Positions 1 through 9,078 are shown, counted from the stretch's first letter. The stretch is DNA of 64,000 nucleotides from Cupriavidus basilensis (GCF_008801925.2 NZ_CP062804.1:372001-436000), one strand, 5' to 3'. Numbers and translations: made by a program. Notes: generated by a model from the sequence alone, not told the origin.

Positions 1-629
1 GTGGCGCGATCGAAATCAAGGCAGGTGGCAAACAGCGCGATCCTGCGCCGCGCGGCCACGCTGGCCATGGTCTCGTAGGCGGTCACGCTGTCGGCATAGC
101 TGCGAAAGTCCGCCAGTTGCGGAAAATCCAGCCGTCCCACCGCCCAGTACAGGTCCAGTGTGTACTGGAAGGCGAACGGGATCTTGTCCGGCGGCCCGAC
201 CAGCACGAGGTAGTAGGGCACGCCCAGCGCCGGGTCGACCACGTTGAGCGAGACCCAGTGCCGCGCGAGCCAGGTGGCGGCGCTTTCGCCGGGCAGGCAG
301 CCGTCGGCGCCCTGGAATACCGTGACCTGTCCCGCCTCGCGGTGCCGCCAGGCGATCAGCGGCGCGAGCGCGTCCAGGTAAGGCGCCGGATCCACGTCGG
401 AGGGAAACAGCAGGCCCCAGCCGGCCTCGTCGAGCTTGGCGCCGTCGACATCGCCGAGCACCGCATAGGTCTCGGCCTGCCGGGCCTTCTCCGCGGCGCG
501 TTCCGGTGCGCGGCGCAAGGTGTGCTCGCGCGCGGAGAACCCGGCGATGGCCTGTGCATCGAGGCTGGCGAGCGGGCATCCGGTGTCGGCCTGGATGCCG
601 AGCGGCATGGGCATGGCGTCGTCGGTCAT
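1..629 (-). CDS. Conserved hypothetical protein, partial (fourth gene of the CHAT/STAND operon)
   Basis: An open frame runs from an ATG at 629 to the window edge, giving the first 209 residues; the 3' end is missing. I do not recognise a named domain. A striking block near residues 155-180 reads VGPPDKIPF, then FQYTLD, then WAVGRL. I recall similar blocks in large uncharacterised proteins of CHAT/caspase-type operons, but that is memory and not a search. There is no signal peptide or membrane segment in the visible part. The start lies 24 bases after the stop of the hydrolase gene, so it is almost certainly the last (or a later) gene of the same operon. It could be a peptidase-like effector or a scaffold; the function is open. 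Confidence 0.72.
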   Translation of the reverse strand, partial: MTDDAMPMPLGIQADTGCPLASLDAQAIAGFSAREHTLRRAPERAAEKARQAETYAVLGDVDGAKLDEAGWGLLFPSDVDPAPYLDALAPLIAWRHREAGQVTVFQGADGCLPGESAATWLARHWVSLNVVDPALGVPYYLVLVGPPDKIPFAFQYTLDLYWAVGRLDFPQLADFRSYADSVTAYETMASVAARRRIALFATCLDFDRA

Positions 630-653
630 GGTCGGGGCTCCTTGGGTTCGTGC

Positions 654-1988
654 TCAGGCCAGCGCGGCTTGCCAGATCAGGTGGGCGACTTCCGGCCCGG
701 CGATATCGTTGTGCGCGCCGGCGATGCCGCTGCCGTTGCAGATGTAGTCACTGGCTTCGATGTTCAGCACCTTGCCGGCCGTCATGGCGTAGTTGCCGTC
801 ATACGGTTGCATCGGTGCGTCCGTGGCGGCGTCGGTGCCCTGGATGCCAAACGCACCGATGGCGCCAAAGGTGGGATAGGTGGGATCGGTGGGGGATGAC
901 TGCGTGGCGTCGAACGCCACCTGGCCCGCCACGCCGGCCGCCCAGGGATACAGCGTGCCAACCGCGCTGTCGTGCCGCGAGCGGGTGACCACCAGCGGCC
1001 CGCTAACCTTGCCATCCGGCAGCAAGTGGTGGCAGTAGCCCGCCGTGCCCGGGCGCACCGGGATGTCCGGCGCGTACGCCCAGAGCGACATGGCGCCCTG
1101 CACCAGCACGCAGGAGGCAGCCGGGCGCCGCAGCGCGGCCGTGCCGCCAGGGCCGCCCAGCGCGGCGGACATGACCACGGCGCCAAAGCTGTGGCCCATC
1201 AGGTGGATACGCGCCGCCGGCAGCGCGTCGCCGATGCTGTTGAGCAAAGGGAACACGCCGCACTCGCCCACGGTCTGGCCGCGCTTTTTCATGCTCCAGA
1301 ACGAGAGTTGCCGCAGCGGCGCCAGCAACCCGCCCAGCACCGGGCCGCCAAACGCAGCGCCCAGCTGGTTGGCTTCGGCGAAGGACGCCGCGGGATCGAA
1401 GGGCAGGCGGTCGGCGCCGGCGTCGCCACCCGGGCCCTCGCTGCCCAGCGCGAGGGCCTGGTCGAGTTGCAGGTAGGCCTGGCGCACCGAGTCGGGCAGC
1501 GTCACGGCATCCGCCTGGGTGCGCGCGGCTTCGAAGATGGCGTCCAGCGCGGCGCGTACCTGTGGCGTATCGCCCAAGCGCTGCGCATAGGCGTCGATCA
1601 TGGCCTGGGCGCCCGGCCCGGCCAGCGGCGCAAAGCTGGCGCCGTCGCCCAGTTCCTCGTCGCCCCAAGGCTGGCTGGGCCAGTGCACGCCGATATGGGC
1701 AATGGCGAAATCCGGGTGCCGGGCGCGCATGGCCTGCTCGTCGCCGGTGCTGCGCGCGAACGCGCCGATCCAGCGGTCGTACTGGATGCGCGCCGCGGGC
1801 AGGTCTCCCTGCCAGCCGTGGCTCCACAGGAACACATCGGTGGGCGCGGCGGCTTGCCATTGCGCCAGCAAGCGCTCGGACATCCGTCCCGCGATCCCGT
1901 CCGGGTCGTCGCTGCGTTCGTTGCCGGCGGCGTCCAGCGCCAGCAGGGCGTAGGTGGCGCTGGTACCGGCAATGGTCTGGAATGGCAT
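654..1988 (-). CDS. Alpha/beta hydrolase (serine hydrolase) of the CHAT/STAND operon
   Basis: A 444-residue cytoplasmic protein with the hallmarks of an alpha/beta hydrolase. FLWSHGWQGD near residues 52-61 resembles an oxyanion-hole strand. GHSFG, with Ser about 267, is the nucleophile elbow. Asp about 340 (SRHDS) and His about 426 (GAHND) are plausible remaining triad members. There is no signal peptide, so the substrate should be intracellular: a lipid, ester or peptide. It begins 59 bases after the stop of the STAND NTPase gene and is followed 24 bases later by the next gene. Being locked in an operon with a CHAT protease and a signalling NTPase, it is better read as a candidate effector than a metabolic esterase. 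That role is inference. Confidence 0.82.
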   Translation of the reverse strand: MPFQTIAGTSATYALLALDAAGNERSDDPDGIAGRMSERLLAQWQAAAPTDVFLWSHGWQGDLPAARIQYDRWIGAFARSTGDEQAMRARHPDFAIAHIGVHWPSQPWGDEELGDGASFAPLAGPGAQAMIDAYAQRLGDTPQVRAALDAIFEAARTQADAVTLPDSVRQAYLQLDQALALGSEGPGGDAGADRLPFDPAASFAEANQLGAAFGGPVLGGLLAPLRQLSFWSMKKRGQTVGECGVFPLLNSIGDALPAARIHLMGHSFGAVVMSAALGGPGGTAALRRPAASCVLVQGAMSLWAYAPDIPVRPGTAGYCHHLLPDGKVSGPLVVTRSRHDSAVGTLYPWAAGVAGQVAFDATQSSPTDPTYPTFGAIGAFGIQGTDAATDAPMQPYDGNYAMTAGKVLNIEASDYICNGSGIAGAHNDIAGPEVAHLIWQAALA

Positions 1989-2047
1989 GGCGTGCCTCCC
2001 TGGTGTGTCAGGTTCAGTTGTTCAGTTGATCGATGCAGTGGATGCGG

Positions 2048-5000
2048 TCAATGCGCCTCACACGCGGTAGGTGACGGCGTATCGCCTTTGAAGAACTCGG
2101 CCTTCTGCCTGGGCGTAAAGCCGCCGCCGACGATGGCGCAGGCCGCTTGGCGCCATTGCGCCATGTCCAGGTCCCAGATCGCCGCGACACCGGTGCCCGC
2201 CGCGAACAGCCAGCGCCCGTCGTCGCTCACGGATAGCGCGGCCACCGGCTGCCGCGGGTCGCGATAGAGCGCTTGCGGGATGGGCAGCGGACGATCGGTC
2301 TCGGGATCGAGCAGGAACAGGTTGCCGTGGTCATCCCCAGCGACGACGAATGGCGCATCGGGCGCGGCCAGCGCGGTGATCACGCCTGCGGCATCCTGCT
2401 TGAGGATGGTGGCCTTGGCCGGCACCGGCCGGCCCGGCGTGGTTGCCGAGGGCTTGGGCAATGCCAGGCGATAGACCTTGCCGAGGTAGTTGCCGGCCAC
2501 CAGCGTGTCGCCGCGCGCGTCAAAGACCAGGCTGGTGATCTGCCCGCGCGGCAGGCCCTCGAACCGCTGGGCCATGACGGCCCTTGTATTCGCGCAATCG
2601 GCGTCGGCCCCGGCAATCTGCCACAAGCTGATGCCGTCGTCGTCGGTGACCGCGAGCTCCGCCGTGCCCGGCCGGAAGGTGGCGTACGCAGCATGGGACA
2701 GGGCCTCGGGCAGCGGGATGCGGCAGGCCGCGGCTTCGGGCGTGGCTGGCATGGATGTCGTGGATGCGGATGGTGCCGCGTGCCCGCCCGCACCCTGGTC
2801 CGGCGCCAGCCGCCATAGCTCAAGCCGCCGGTTCTCTGCGGGTTCACCTGAACGGATCGCCAGCAAGCGTGCGTCGTCGCTGATCGTCAGGCGCGTGCTG
2901 GCGTCGGCCATCACACCGGGCAGGATCGCATTGCCCGTGCCATCGGACCGCAGCATCCAGACCTGGCCATTGTCGTCCGCCGCTACCAGGCGCTGTGCGC
3001 GGCGTGCCCAGTCGAGCGCCCGCACCGGTGGCGCCAGCATGTCGATGGGGCGCCGGATGGCCTGCTTGCCCGGCTCGGCTTGCAGCAAGGCGAGTTTGCC
3101 ATCTTCGGTCGCGGCCACCAGGGGCGGCGTGATGCCCGTGAGCGCTAGCAGCAGGACAGGCACGCCTTCCTGCCGGCGTGAGACGATGCGGGCCATCGGG
3201 TGCCGTGGCGCATCGAAGCGCATCTGCAGCAATTCGCCCTGCTCGGTGGAGGCATAGAGCCGCTGGTCGCGGCCGGCCAGGGCCAGTCCGGTGATCTGGC
3301 TCGGCAGGTCCAGCAGTTCGGTGCGCGTTGCCCGCATGTGTTCCGGGTCGAGCCGCCAGCGGATCACGCGGCCATCCCAGCCGCCGGAGAGCAGTTGCCG
3401 GTCATCGGTGAACACCAGCCGCACCACGGCGTCGTCGTGCCCCAGCAGCGCCTGTGGCCAGAGTTCGCCGTCGGCGGTGCGCCACACGCTGATGCGCCCG
3501 CCGCGCGTGCCCGCCACGGCCAAGCTGCCATCGGGGCTGACGGCGATGCTGTGGTAGCCAGCGAACCAGTCGGTGTTGTCCGCGGGCGCCGACAGTTCGT
3601 GCGCGGGCGTTGTCAGCACAAAAGGATCCGCCGGGTTCGCCTGCGCGTGCGCCGGCAGGTGCCACAACCTTGCCTTGCCGTCCCGCCCCGCGGTGGCGAG
3701 CTGCCGCCCCTGGTCGAACAGCGCCACATCGTTCACCCGCAGCGCATGCGCGCGCCCGCTGGCAATCGGATGCCGCCAGGCGTCCTCACCCTTGGCCAGG
3801 TCCCACACTGCGATGCGGCCGCGGTCGTAGCCTGCGACCAGGCGCTGCCCGTCGCTGGATAGCGCGGAGACCGGGCCCCAGCCGCCTTCGCGCCTGGCGC
3901 CCGCCGGCAACAGCAGCACCGTGGCGCGCGCGGGCTGGGCAATGTTCCATAACGCCACGCTGCCGTCCTGCCCACCGGTGGCCAGCGTGCCGGCGCCCGT
4001 CAGGGCAAACACGCGCACACCCTCTGGGTGCTGGTTCCTGAGCGCGGTCTCGTCCAGGCGCACCGTTGGGGCGCCGGGAGCAATCCCGGTGATCTCCATG
4101 AGCCAGCGATTCCCGCCGAGCCGGGCGCTTACCCGATAGCCGGCGTCGCCCTGCACCTCCAGTGTTTGCTCGTCCGCGCGCGCCAGGTAGGCCTCGATAT
4201 GCCGGGCACGGTTCATGGCGCTGACCAGTGCGCGCCGGAAATCGAAGCCCTCCGGCGGCGCATGGTTGCGCTGGCCGCGCGTACCTTCCACTGACGCCAG
4301 CAGCGCCGCGTCCGGTGCCGGGCGCGAGCCGAGCAGCGAGAACAAGGCGTTTTGCCGTGCGATGTCCTGCTTGGTGGCGCGCAGTTGCCAGGCCAGGATC
4401 GCCACGCCAATCAGCACCAGCAGCGCGATGAGCCCGAGCGCATAGCCAAGCATGCGCCAGCGCCGCGCGCGCTCCCGCTCCATGCGATGGCGCTGGTAGG
4501 CCGCCAGGAACCGGTTCTCCGCCTCGCTGTGCCGGTCTTCGGCCTCGAGCAAGGTATCGTCGAGTTCCGCGGTGGAGGTGAGCTTGCCGAAGACGCCGGG
4601 ATTCTCGCCGGACAGCGCCCAGGCCCGCGCCAGCTGTTTCCAGTGCGGCAGGTACTGGGTGCGCCATTGCGCGTTGCTGGCGCGCAGCGGCTCGATCAGC
4701 CGGTCGTGGGCCAGCTCCAGCCACTGCGCGTCCTGGCGGCTTTGCGCGCGCACCAGGTGGTACTGCTGCAGGATGTCCAGCTCGGCCGCGGTTGGTGCGC
4801 TGCGCGCGCCTGCATCCAGCGTCGCCTGCGCGCGCATGTTGGTGGCGGTGATCAGCCGGCTCTCGATCCAGTCGCGCACCACGCGTTGCCGGATGCGCGT
4901 GTTGGTGGCCGCGTCCAGGGCCGTGTTGCAGTAGGAGGCGAGCGCAGCGCTGGTGTCCAGGCGCTGCACCTGCTCAAGCGTGATGGCGCCCGTGCCAACC

Positions 5001-5848
5001 GGCGGCCCGGCCGGGCCGAAGCACGCCTGCCACAGGCTCAGGCCAACCACCTGCAACTGCACCGGTTCGACATAGCGCCCCTCGCGCAGGCTTACCTGGC
5101 CCGCGGCGTCGCGCGTGCGGACCTGGGCCAGATCCTTCACGAGCTGCCGCGCCGCGTCCTCCTGGAAATCCACGCCAGCGTCCCGCGCGGGGCCGCGCAG
5201 CGCTTCGAGCGCCTGCTCGCGCGAGAGCAGGTCGATCCGCATGGTGTTGGTGAGCCGTGTCGGCACCAGGTCGCGATAGGCATCGAGCCAGGAAAAGTAC
5301 TCCTCACGCATCGCCACCAGCGCCCAGACGGGGCTCCCGCCGCGGCCGAGCAGTTCGCCCAGCTGCGCAAAGAACGCTTGCTTGGCGCCAGTGTCGGTGG
5401 TGTCGAGCGTGAAGATCTCCTCGAACTGGTCGAGCACGACCAGCAGGCGTCGCGCGCGGCCGCCGTGGGCGGGGTCTTCCAGGCGGGCCAGGCAGGACAA
5501 AAGCGTATCGTCCGCGCGCGGCTTGAGTTCGGCGCGTGCGGCCCAGCAGTGCAGCACGCTGGTGACGTAGCGGTTGGCGCCTTCGTACGGCACGCTCACG
5601 CGGGCGGTCGGCAACACGTCGAAACGATCCGCCAGGCGCTTGCGCAGCCCCGCCTCGATCAGCGAGGTCTTGCCCGCGCCGGATGGCGAGTACAGCAACA
5701 CGATGCGGTCGGCGATCAGGCGGTCGCGCAGCTCCTCGATCTCCGCATCGCGCCCGAAGATCGGGTCGGTCTCACCCAGCGGCATGGGGCCGATGTACGG
5801 GCCGTGGGCGCGCTGCGCGGCGCTGTCGCGGGCAGGATTGGCCGCCAT
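2048..5848 (-). CDS. STAND-type NTPase with transmembrane segment and WD40 repeats
   Basis: A 1266-residue protein. An N-terminal NTPase module has Walker A SPSGAGKT at about 54-61 and Walker B LLVVLDQFEE at about 135-144, typical of novel STAND/NACHT-like switch ATPases. A helical region follows, then one hydrophobic helix near 467-490. From about 620 to 1240 there are repeated beta-propeller blades with GH/WD-like endings (for example SVALW, IAVWD, GRISVW, AAIWD). Such proteins sense a trigger through the propeller and oligomerise on nucleotide binding. The ATG at 5848 lies one base past the stop of the CHAT gene, so translation is probably coupled. The single helix suggests membrane anchoring, with the NTPase and propeller on opposite sides or a hairpin association. 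The exact blade count was not computed. Confidence 0.9.
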   Translation of the reverse strand: MAANPARDSAAQRAHGPYIGPMPLGETDPIFGRDAEIEELRDRLIADRIVLLYSPSGAGKTSLIEAGLRKRLADRFDVLPTARVSVPYEGANRYVTSVLHCWAARAELKPRADDTLLSCLARLEDPAHGGRARRLLVVLDQFEEIFTLDTTDTGAKQAFFAQLGELLGRGGSPVWALVAMREEYFSWLDAYRDLVPTRLTNTMRIDLLSREQALEALRGPARDAGVDFQEDAARQLVKDLAQVRTRDAAGQVSLREGRYVEPVQLQVVGLSLWQACFGPAGPPVGTGAITLEQVQRLDTSAALASYCNTALDAATNTRIRQRVVRDWIESRLITATNMRAQATLDAGARSAPTAAELDILQQYHLVRAQSRQDAQWLELAHDRLIEPLRASNAQWRTQYLPHWKQLARAWALSGENPGVFGKLTSTAELDDTLLEAEDRHSEAENRFLAAYQRHRMERERARRWRMLGYALGLIALLVLIGVAILAWQLRATKQDIARQNALFSLLGSRPAPDAALLASVEGTRGQRNHAPPEGFDFRRALVSAMNRARHIEAYLARADEQTLEVQGDAGYRVSARLGGNRWLMEITGIAPGAPTVRLDETALRNQHPEGVRVFALTGAGTLATGGQDGSVALWNIAQPARATVLLLPAGARREGGWGPVSALSSDGQRLVAGYDRGRIAVWDLAKGEDAWRHPIASGRAHALRVNDVALFDQGRQLATAGRDGKARLWHLPAHAQANPADPFVLTTPAHELSAPADNTDWFAGYHSIAVSPDGSLAVAGTRGGRISVWRTADGELWPQALLGHDDAVVRLVFTDDRQLLSGGWDGRVIRWRLDPEHMRATRTELLDLPSQITGLALAGRDQRLYASTEQGELLQMRFDAPRHPMARIVSRRQEGVPVLLLALTGITPPLVAATEDGKLALLQAEPGKQAIRRPIDMLAPPVRALDWARRAQRLVAADDNGQVWMLRSDGTGNAILPGVMADASTRLTISDDARLLAIRSGEPAENRRLELWRLAPDQGAGGHAAPSASTTSMPATPEAAACRIPLPEALSHAAYATFRPGTAELAVTDDDGISLWQIAGADADCANTRAVMAQRFEGLPRGQITSLVFDARGDTLVAGNYLGKVYRLALPKPSATTPGRPVPAKATILKQDAAGVITALAAPDAPFVVAGDDHGNLFLLDPETDRPLPIPQALYRDPRQPVAALSVSDDGRWLFAAGTGVAAIWDLDMAQWRQAACAIVGGGFTPRQKAEFFKGDTPSPTACEAH

Positions 5849-5849
5849 C

Positions 5850-7904
5850 TCAGGCCTCCAGGCGCCGCAGCAGTTCGGCGGTGAACATGCTCACGTCGCC
5901 CCAGTACAGCTTGAGCCGCGCCTTGTCCTGGAAGTAGCGCTCCAGGTAGCGCCGCGCGCTCACGGGGTCGACGATGCTGTTGGGGTCCAGCTGCGCCGAA
6001 AGGTGCTGGTACTCCTGGCGCAGGTCCGCGCCCTCCAGGTTGAGGATGCTGCGAAACAGGATGCGGAATTCCCACGACTGCACGTCGAAGCCGACGAACA
6101 GCAGCGCGCTGTCGTTCAGGCGAGCGCGCACGGCCAGCGGGATGGCGGTGCCGTTCGTCGATACGCTGGTGAGGTAGTCGAAGTACTGGTCCTCGGTCAG
6201 CACCAGCGAGCCGGGCTCGCGCAGGTCGCCAAACAGCTTGAGCACCATCGGCGTCTGCGGGGTGGGATTGGCGCGCTTGCGGCCTTCGGCCAGCGCGTCG
6301 TCGCAGGCCTGCGCCTGGCGGTTCCAGCGGCACAAGCGGATGCCGGGATCGGCGCCACCCTCGCGCAACGCATCGGCAAGCAGGTCGCTCGGGTCCGTCG
6401 TCAGGTAGACCGGCAGCTTGAGCCGCGCCATGGCGCGGTAGGGGTTGTCGGGGTCCTGCTGGCGCTGCGCGCGCCCCACGGCGCAAACCACTTCGCCAAG
6501 CTGGGCGATGATGTCTTCGTTGCGCAGTGCCGACAGCTCGGCCGGCAGGATGTCGTGGTACTGCTGGCTCAGGTGCTGGTAAGCAAACTTGAAAAAGAGC
6601 CGCCGCGGAAACACGCCTTGCTGGGACACGGCCAGGTACTGCGCCACCTGCGGCAACTCGTCGCGCTCGTGCGCCGCCATCGGGAAGTGATAGGCCTCGG
6701 CCCACATCTGCGCCAGTTTCAGGCGCGAGCCGAACACCGTCTCGCTCATGGCTGGCCCGAGGATCGGCGTGGTCTCGCCGTGCTGGATGTTTTCGATGAC
6801 CGCGCGCCAGGCGTCGGCACCGTCGCCTTCGTCGGGACCGAAGCCCGGCGGGTAGAAGATCCGGCCGCTGTCCAGGCGCGTAAATACCGCCGGCATCCAC
6901 CAATCCGGATACTGGCTGACGGCGGCGCGCGCAACGCCCGCGGCGCGGTCCACTTCGCCGTGCTCGCGCAGTTCGGCAAAGAACACCGGCATGAAGGCGG
7001 CCATGGTGGCCACGCTCACATTGCCCTGCATGGCCAGCACGGCAGGCACGCCAGCCTGCGCCAGCAACGGACCCAGCGCCATCAGCGTGCTGCCGCCGCG
7101 TGCGGCCCCTGTGCCGGCGCTCTGGCACGAGCACAGCACCACCAGGCTGGGCGGGCGTTCCAGCGCGCCGATGCGGTTCACCAGCACGCTGCCAGCCACC
7201 AGGTCGCGGGTCCCGTCCATGTGTTCGAGCCATAGCATGGGTTCATCGTCCACCAGCGCCCCGTGGCAGACCAGGTAGAGCACGTCCACGCCGTCGCGCA
7301 AGCCGCCAAGGATGCGTTCAACCGTGGCGCACCCCGGCTCGGCCAGCACGGTCACGGGGACCGGGGCCAGCGCGGCGCTGGCACGCGCGGCTTCGCCCGC
7401 GGCATCGATCGGCACCATCTCCGGGCCCAGGCCGCTCGGGTTTGACACGACTACCAGCGCCGTCACATCGCTCTTGGCGCGCAACTTGGGCAGGCGCATC
7501 TCACGCGCAAACAGGTAGCGCGAGAAAAAGCAGCGTTTCCCGATGAACAGAGGGTGCTCGCCGGCCGGGTCGAACAAGGTCTCCCAGGGCAGCGCATGCA
7601 GCTCGCACGCCTGCACGCTGATGCGCAGGCGCACGCGCAGGTCCAGGCGCCGCTCGTCCGCAGCGTTCTGCGCAGTGACAAAGGCATCGCGCACGACCGG
7701 CGCGGCAAACAGGCAGGCGGCCAGTGCGCGCCCGCATACCAGCGGATCCGCGTCGCGCAGCGCCGGCGTACCCGGCGACAACGCCAGCGGCACGCGCGGC
7801 GTGATGGCATCGCCCTCCGGCACCCGATGGCGGGCTTCCACCGCGTACCTGGCATCGCCATCGCTGTCGATGACGATCTCTAGCTCGGAGTAGTTGCGTG
7901 GCAT
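5850..7904 (-). CDS. CHAT-domain protease fused to a SIR2-like domain
   Basis: A 684-residue protein and the first gene of the operon. The middle carries a caspase-like CHAT domain: YLVCHGAL gives the catalytic His at about 214, and VLCSCQSAGTG gives the catalytic Cys at about 260. After about residue 375 a second region begins with TTPILGPAMSE and contains TNGTAIP and LLFVGFDVQSWEFRILFR. That last block is the signature I associate with C-terminal parts of SIR2-like NADase domains in conflict systems. The SIR2 assignment rests on these motifs and is less sure than CHAT. No signal peptide is visible. Its stop is one base before the STAND start. The likely role is an effector that cleaves a protein partner and/or depletes NAD when the STAND protein is triggered. 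Confidence 0.87.
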   Translation of the reverse strand: MPRNYSELEIVIDSDGDARYAVEARHRVPEGDAITPRVPLALSPGTPALRDADPLVCGRALAACLFAAPVVRDAFVTAQNAADERRLDLRVRLRISVQACELHALPWETLFDPAGEHPLFIGKRCFFSRYLFAREMRLPKLRAKSDVTALVVVSNPSGLGPEMVPIDAAGEAARASAALAPVPVTVLAEPGCATVERILGGLRDGVDVLYLVCHGALVDDEPMLWLEHMDGTRDLVAGSVLVNRIGALERPPSLVVLCSCQSAGTGAARGGSTLMALGPLLAQAGVPAVLAMQGNVSVATMAAFMPVFFAELREHGEVDRAAGVARAAVSQYPDWWMPAVFTRLDSGRIFYPPGFGPDEGDGADAWRAVIENIQHGETTPILGPAMSETVFGSRLKLAQMWAEAYHFPMAAHERDELPQVAQYLAVSQQGVFPRRLFFKFAYQHLSQQYHDILPAELSALRNEDIIAQLGEVVCAVGRAQRQQDPDNPYRAMARLKLPVYLTTDPSDLLADALREGGADPGIRLCRWNRQAQACDDALAEGRKRANPTPQTPMVLKLFGDLREPGSLVLTEDQYFDYLTSVSTNGTAIPLAVRARLNDSALLFVGFDVQSWEFRILFRSILNLEGADLRQEYQHLSAQLDPNSIVDPVSARRYLERYFQDKARLKLYWGDVSMFTAELLRRLEA

Positions 7905-8307
7905 GGGCCGTTTTGCCGGAGGGCGTGACGCGCGATGCGTTGCCGGCTATGCGCCATCGCGCGAATCGCATCCACAGCACGGATTGCACGGCTTGCCGTC
8001 CCGGCACGGTGCACTGGTCAGCGCAATGGTGGCCATGTTCCTCCCCCGCAGATCTGCCATCCACGCAGGGTGGATGGCAGCAAATCGCTTCTGTCGCGGC
8101 AATGCCATGCCGGCGGCCCGCAGGCCGGCTTGCCTTGTGCTCTGGCTCTGGCTTTGAGTTGCCTAACTAATGAAGATGATATTTGCGAAAAATGCAATTT
8201 GCGCCGCCGCTGCCGTCGTGCCGATCTTGCCGATCGTGATGCAAGCGCCATCCGGCGCGGGCGGGTGAGACAGGCAAGACAGGCAAGACAGGCAAGACTA
8301 GTGCCGC
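7905..8307. other. Intergenic region upstream of the CHAT operon
   Basis: About 400 bases without a convincing gene. Long open frames here on both strands have no recognisable content. The stretch around 8160-8205 is markedly more AT-rich than its surroundings and is the best place for the divergent promoters of the CHAT operon (minus) and the MarR-like gene (plus). The block TTGC, seven bases, GCAA at about 8184-8198 is a weak inverted repeat. A 9-bp tandem repeat lies at 8269-8298. Confidence 0.5.
8269..8298. repeat. 9-bp tandem repeat (gacaggcaa, about 3.4 copies)
   Basis: Three perfect head-to-tail copies of gacaggcaa plus a partial fourth sit directly before the MarR-like frame and end at the in-frame stop TAG (8299-8301). 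This is a simple slippage-type repeat. Copy number could alter the distance between promoter and start codon. No protein repeat is encoded in a supported frame. Confidence 0.85.
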
Positions 8308-8718
8308 ATGGGACGCTTCGGGCGCATACGGCTGGGGTATCCAGGCAATCGGATCGGCATGCCGAGCGGCGCATCCGCGCGCTTGACTCAAGCCTCGCTG
8401 GACGAGCGCGGCATGCTGGAGCTTGGCCCCCTGACGCCGTCGGTCATCGCTGATTACTGCGGCGCGACCCGCTCCTCGGCAACCGGGCTGCTGGACTGGC
8501 TGCAGACGCGCGAACTGCTCGCGCGGGAGCATCGCAAGGACGACCGGCGCAGCCTGGAGCTGGTGCTGACCGGCAAGGGCCGCGAAATTCTCGACCAGGC
8601 GCTGCCGTCCTTCTGGCGCGCCTGCGCCCACCTCACCCGCGAGTTGAGCGACGAGGATTGCCAGACGCTGCAGACGATCCTGGCCAAGGTCTGGCGCGGC
8701 GTCAAACAGGGCCGGTAA
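8308..8718 (+). CDS. MarR-family transcriptional regulator, apparently shortened
   Basis: A 136-residue protein. Residues about 45-110 match the MarR winged helix: LTPSVIADYCGATRSS is the recognition helix-turn-helix region, the wing contains KDDRRSLELVLT, and it ends KGREIL. The C-terminal dimer helix is present. The N-terminal half is odd: after LDERGM the sequence jumps directly to LELGPLTP. About ten residues that normally form the helix between the dimer region and the HTH seem absent. A stop codon lies three codons before the ATG, so the frame cannot extend upstream. It is either a functional short variant or a decayed gene. It is transcribed away from the CHAT operon and could once have controlled it. 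Confidence 0.62.
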   Translation: MGRFGRIRLGYPGNRIGMPSGASARLTQASLDERGMLELGPLTPSVIADYCGATRSSATGLLDWLQTRELLAREHRKDDRRSLELVLTGKGREILDQALPSFWRACAHLTRELSDEDCQTLQTILAKVWRGVKQGR

Positions 8719-8868
8719 CCTCTTGCCTTAACCTGCCTCCAGCACGCGCGCCTGGCGTGCCTCATGCGCTTGCAGGGCAAGCGCCGCCGCAAGGCCCGCG
8801 CCGCAAAGCGCGGCCGTGAGGATGGGGGTATTCGAATTACCACCGGCCGCCCCACCGGCTGCACCGGG

Positions 8869-9078
8869 TTAAGCGCAATCCATTGCCTGGGCCTGTGTCC
8901 AGCCCATCTCCACAAATACCCGGCACAGTGCTTCCATGCCCGCCGCGTCTTCGTCATCGAAGCGGGCAATCCTGGTCAAGCCCAACCAGATCGGCACCCT
9001 GAGCGAGATGCCAGATACCGTGGGCGTGGCACACGCGGCCGGGAACAGGGCGGTGATGTCGCAGCGCGCGGCCATCAC
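8869..9078 (-). CDS. Small hypothetical protein overlapping the end of msrA
   Basis: A 69-codon frame starts with GTG at 9078 (ATG at 9075), overlapping the msrA stop. This arrangement suggests translational coupling. The product has no recognised domain; its C-terminal half (FDDEDAAGMEALCRVFVEMGW) is acidic and looks helical. There is no signal peptide. It could be a real small gene at the end of the msr operon, or chance open frame in GC-rich DNA. I lean slightly toward real because of the overlap. Confidence 0.35.
   Translation of the reverse strand: MMAARCDITALFPAACATPTVSGISLRVPIWLGLTRIARFDDEDAAGMEALCRVFVEMGWTQAQAMDCA

Noticed and set aside
4352..5884. Long open frame (about 510 codons) on the plus strand opposite the STAND gene
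   Set aside because: Its translation is low-complexity with no recognised domain. The opposite strand encodes a clear NTPase, so this is a GC-driven antisense open frame.
8269..8298. Tandem 9-mers as an iteron-type origin
   Set aside because: There are too few copies, with no replication initiator gene and no AT-rich unwinding region of the usual form beside them.
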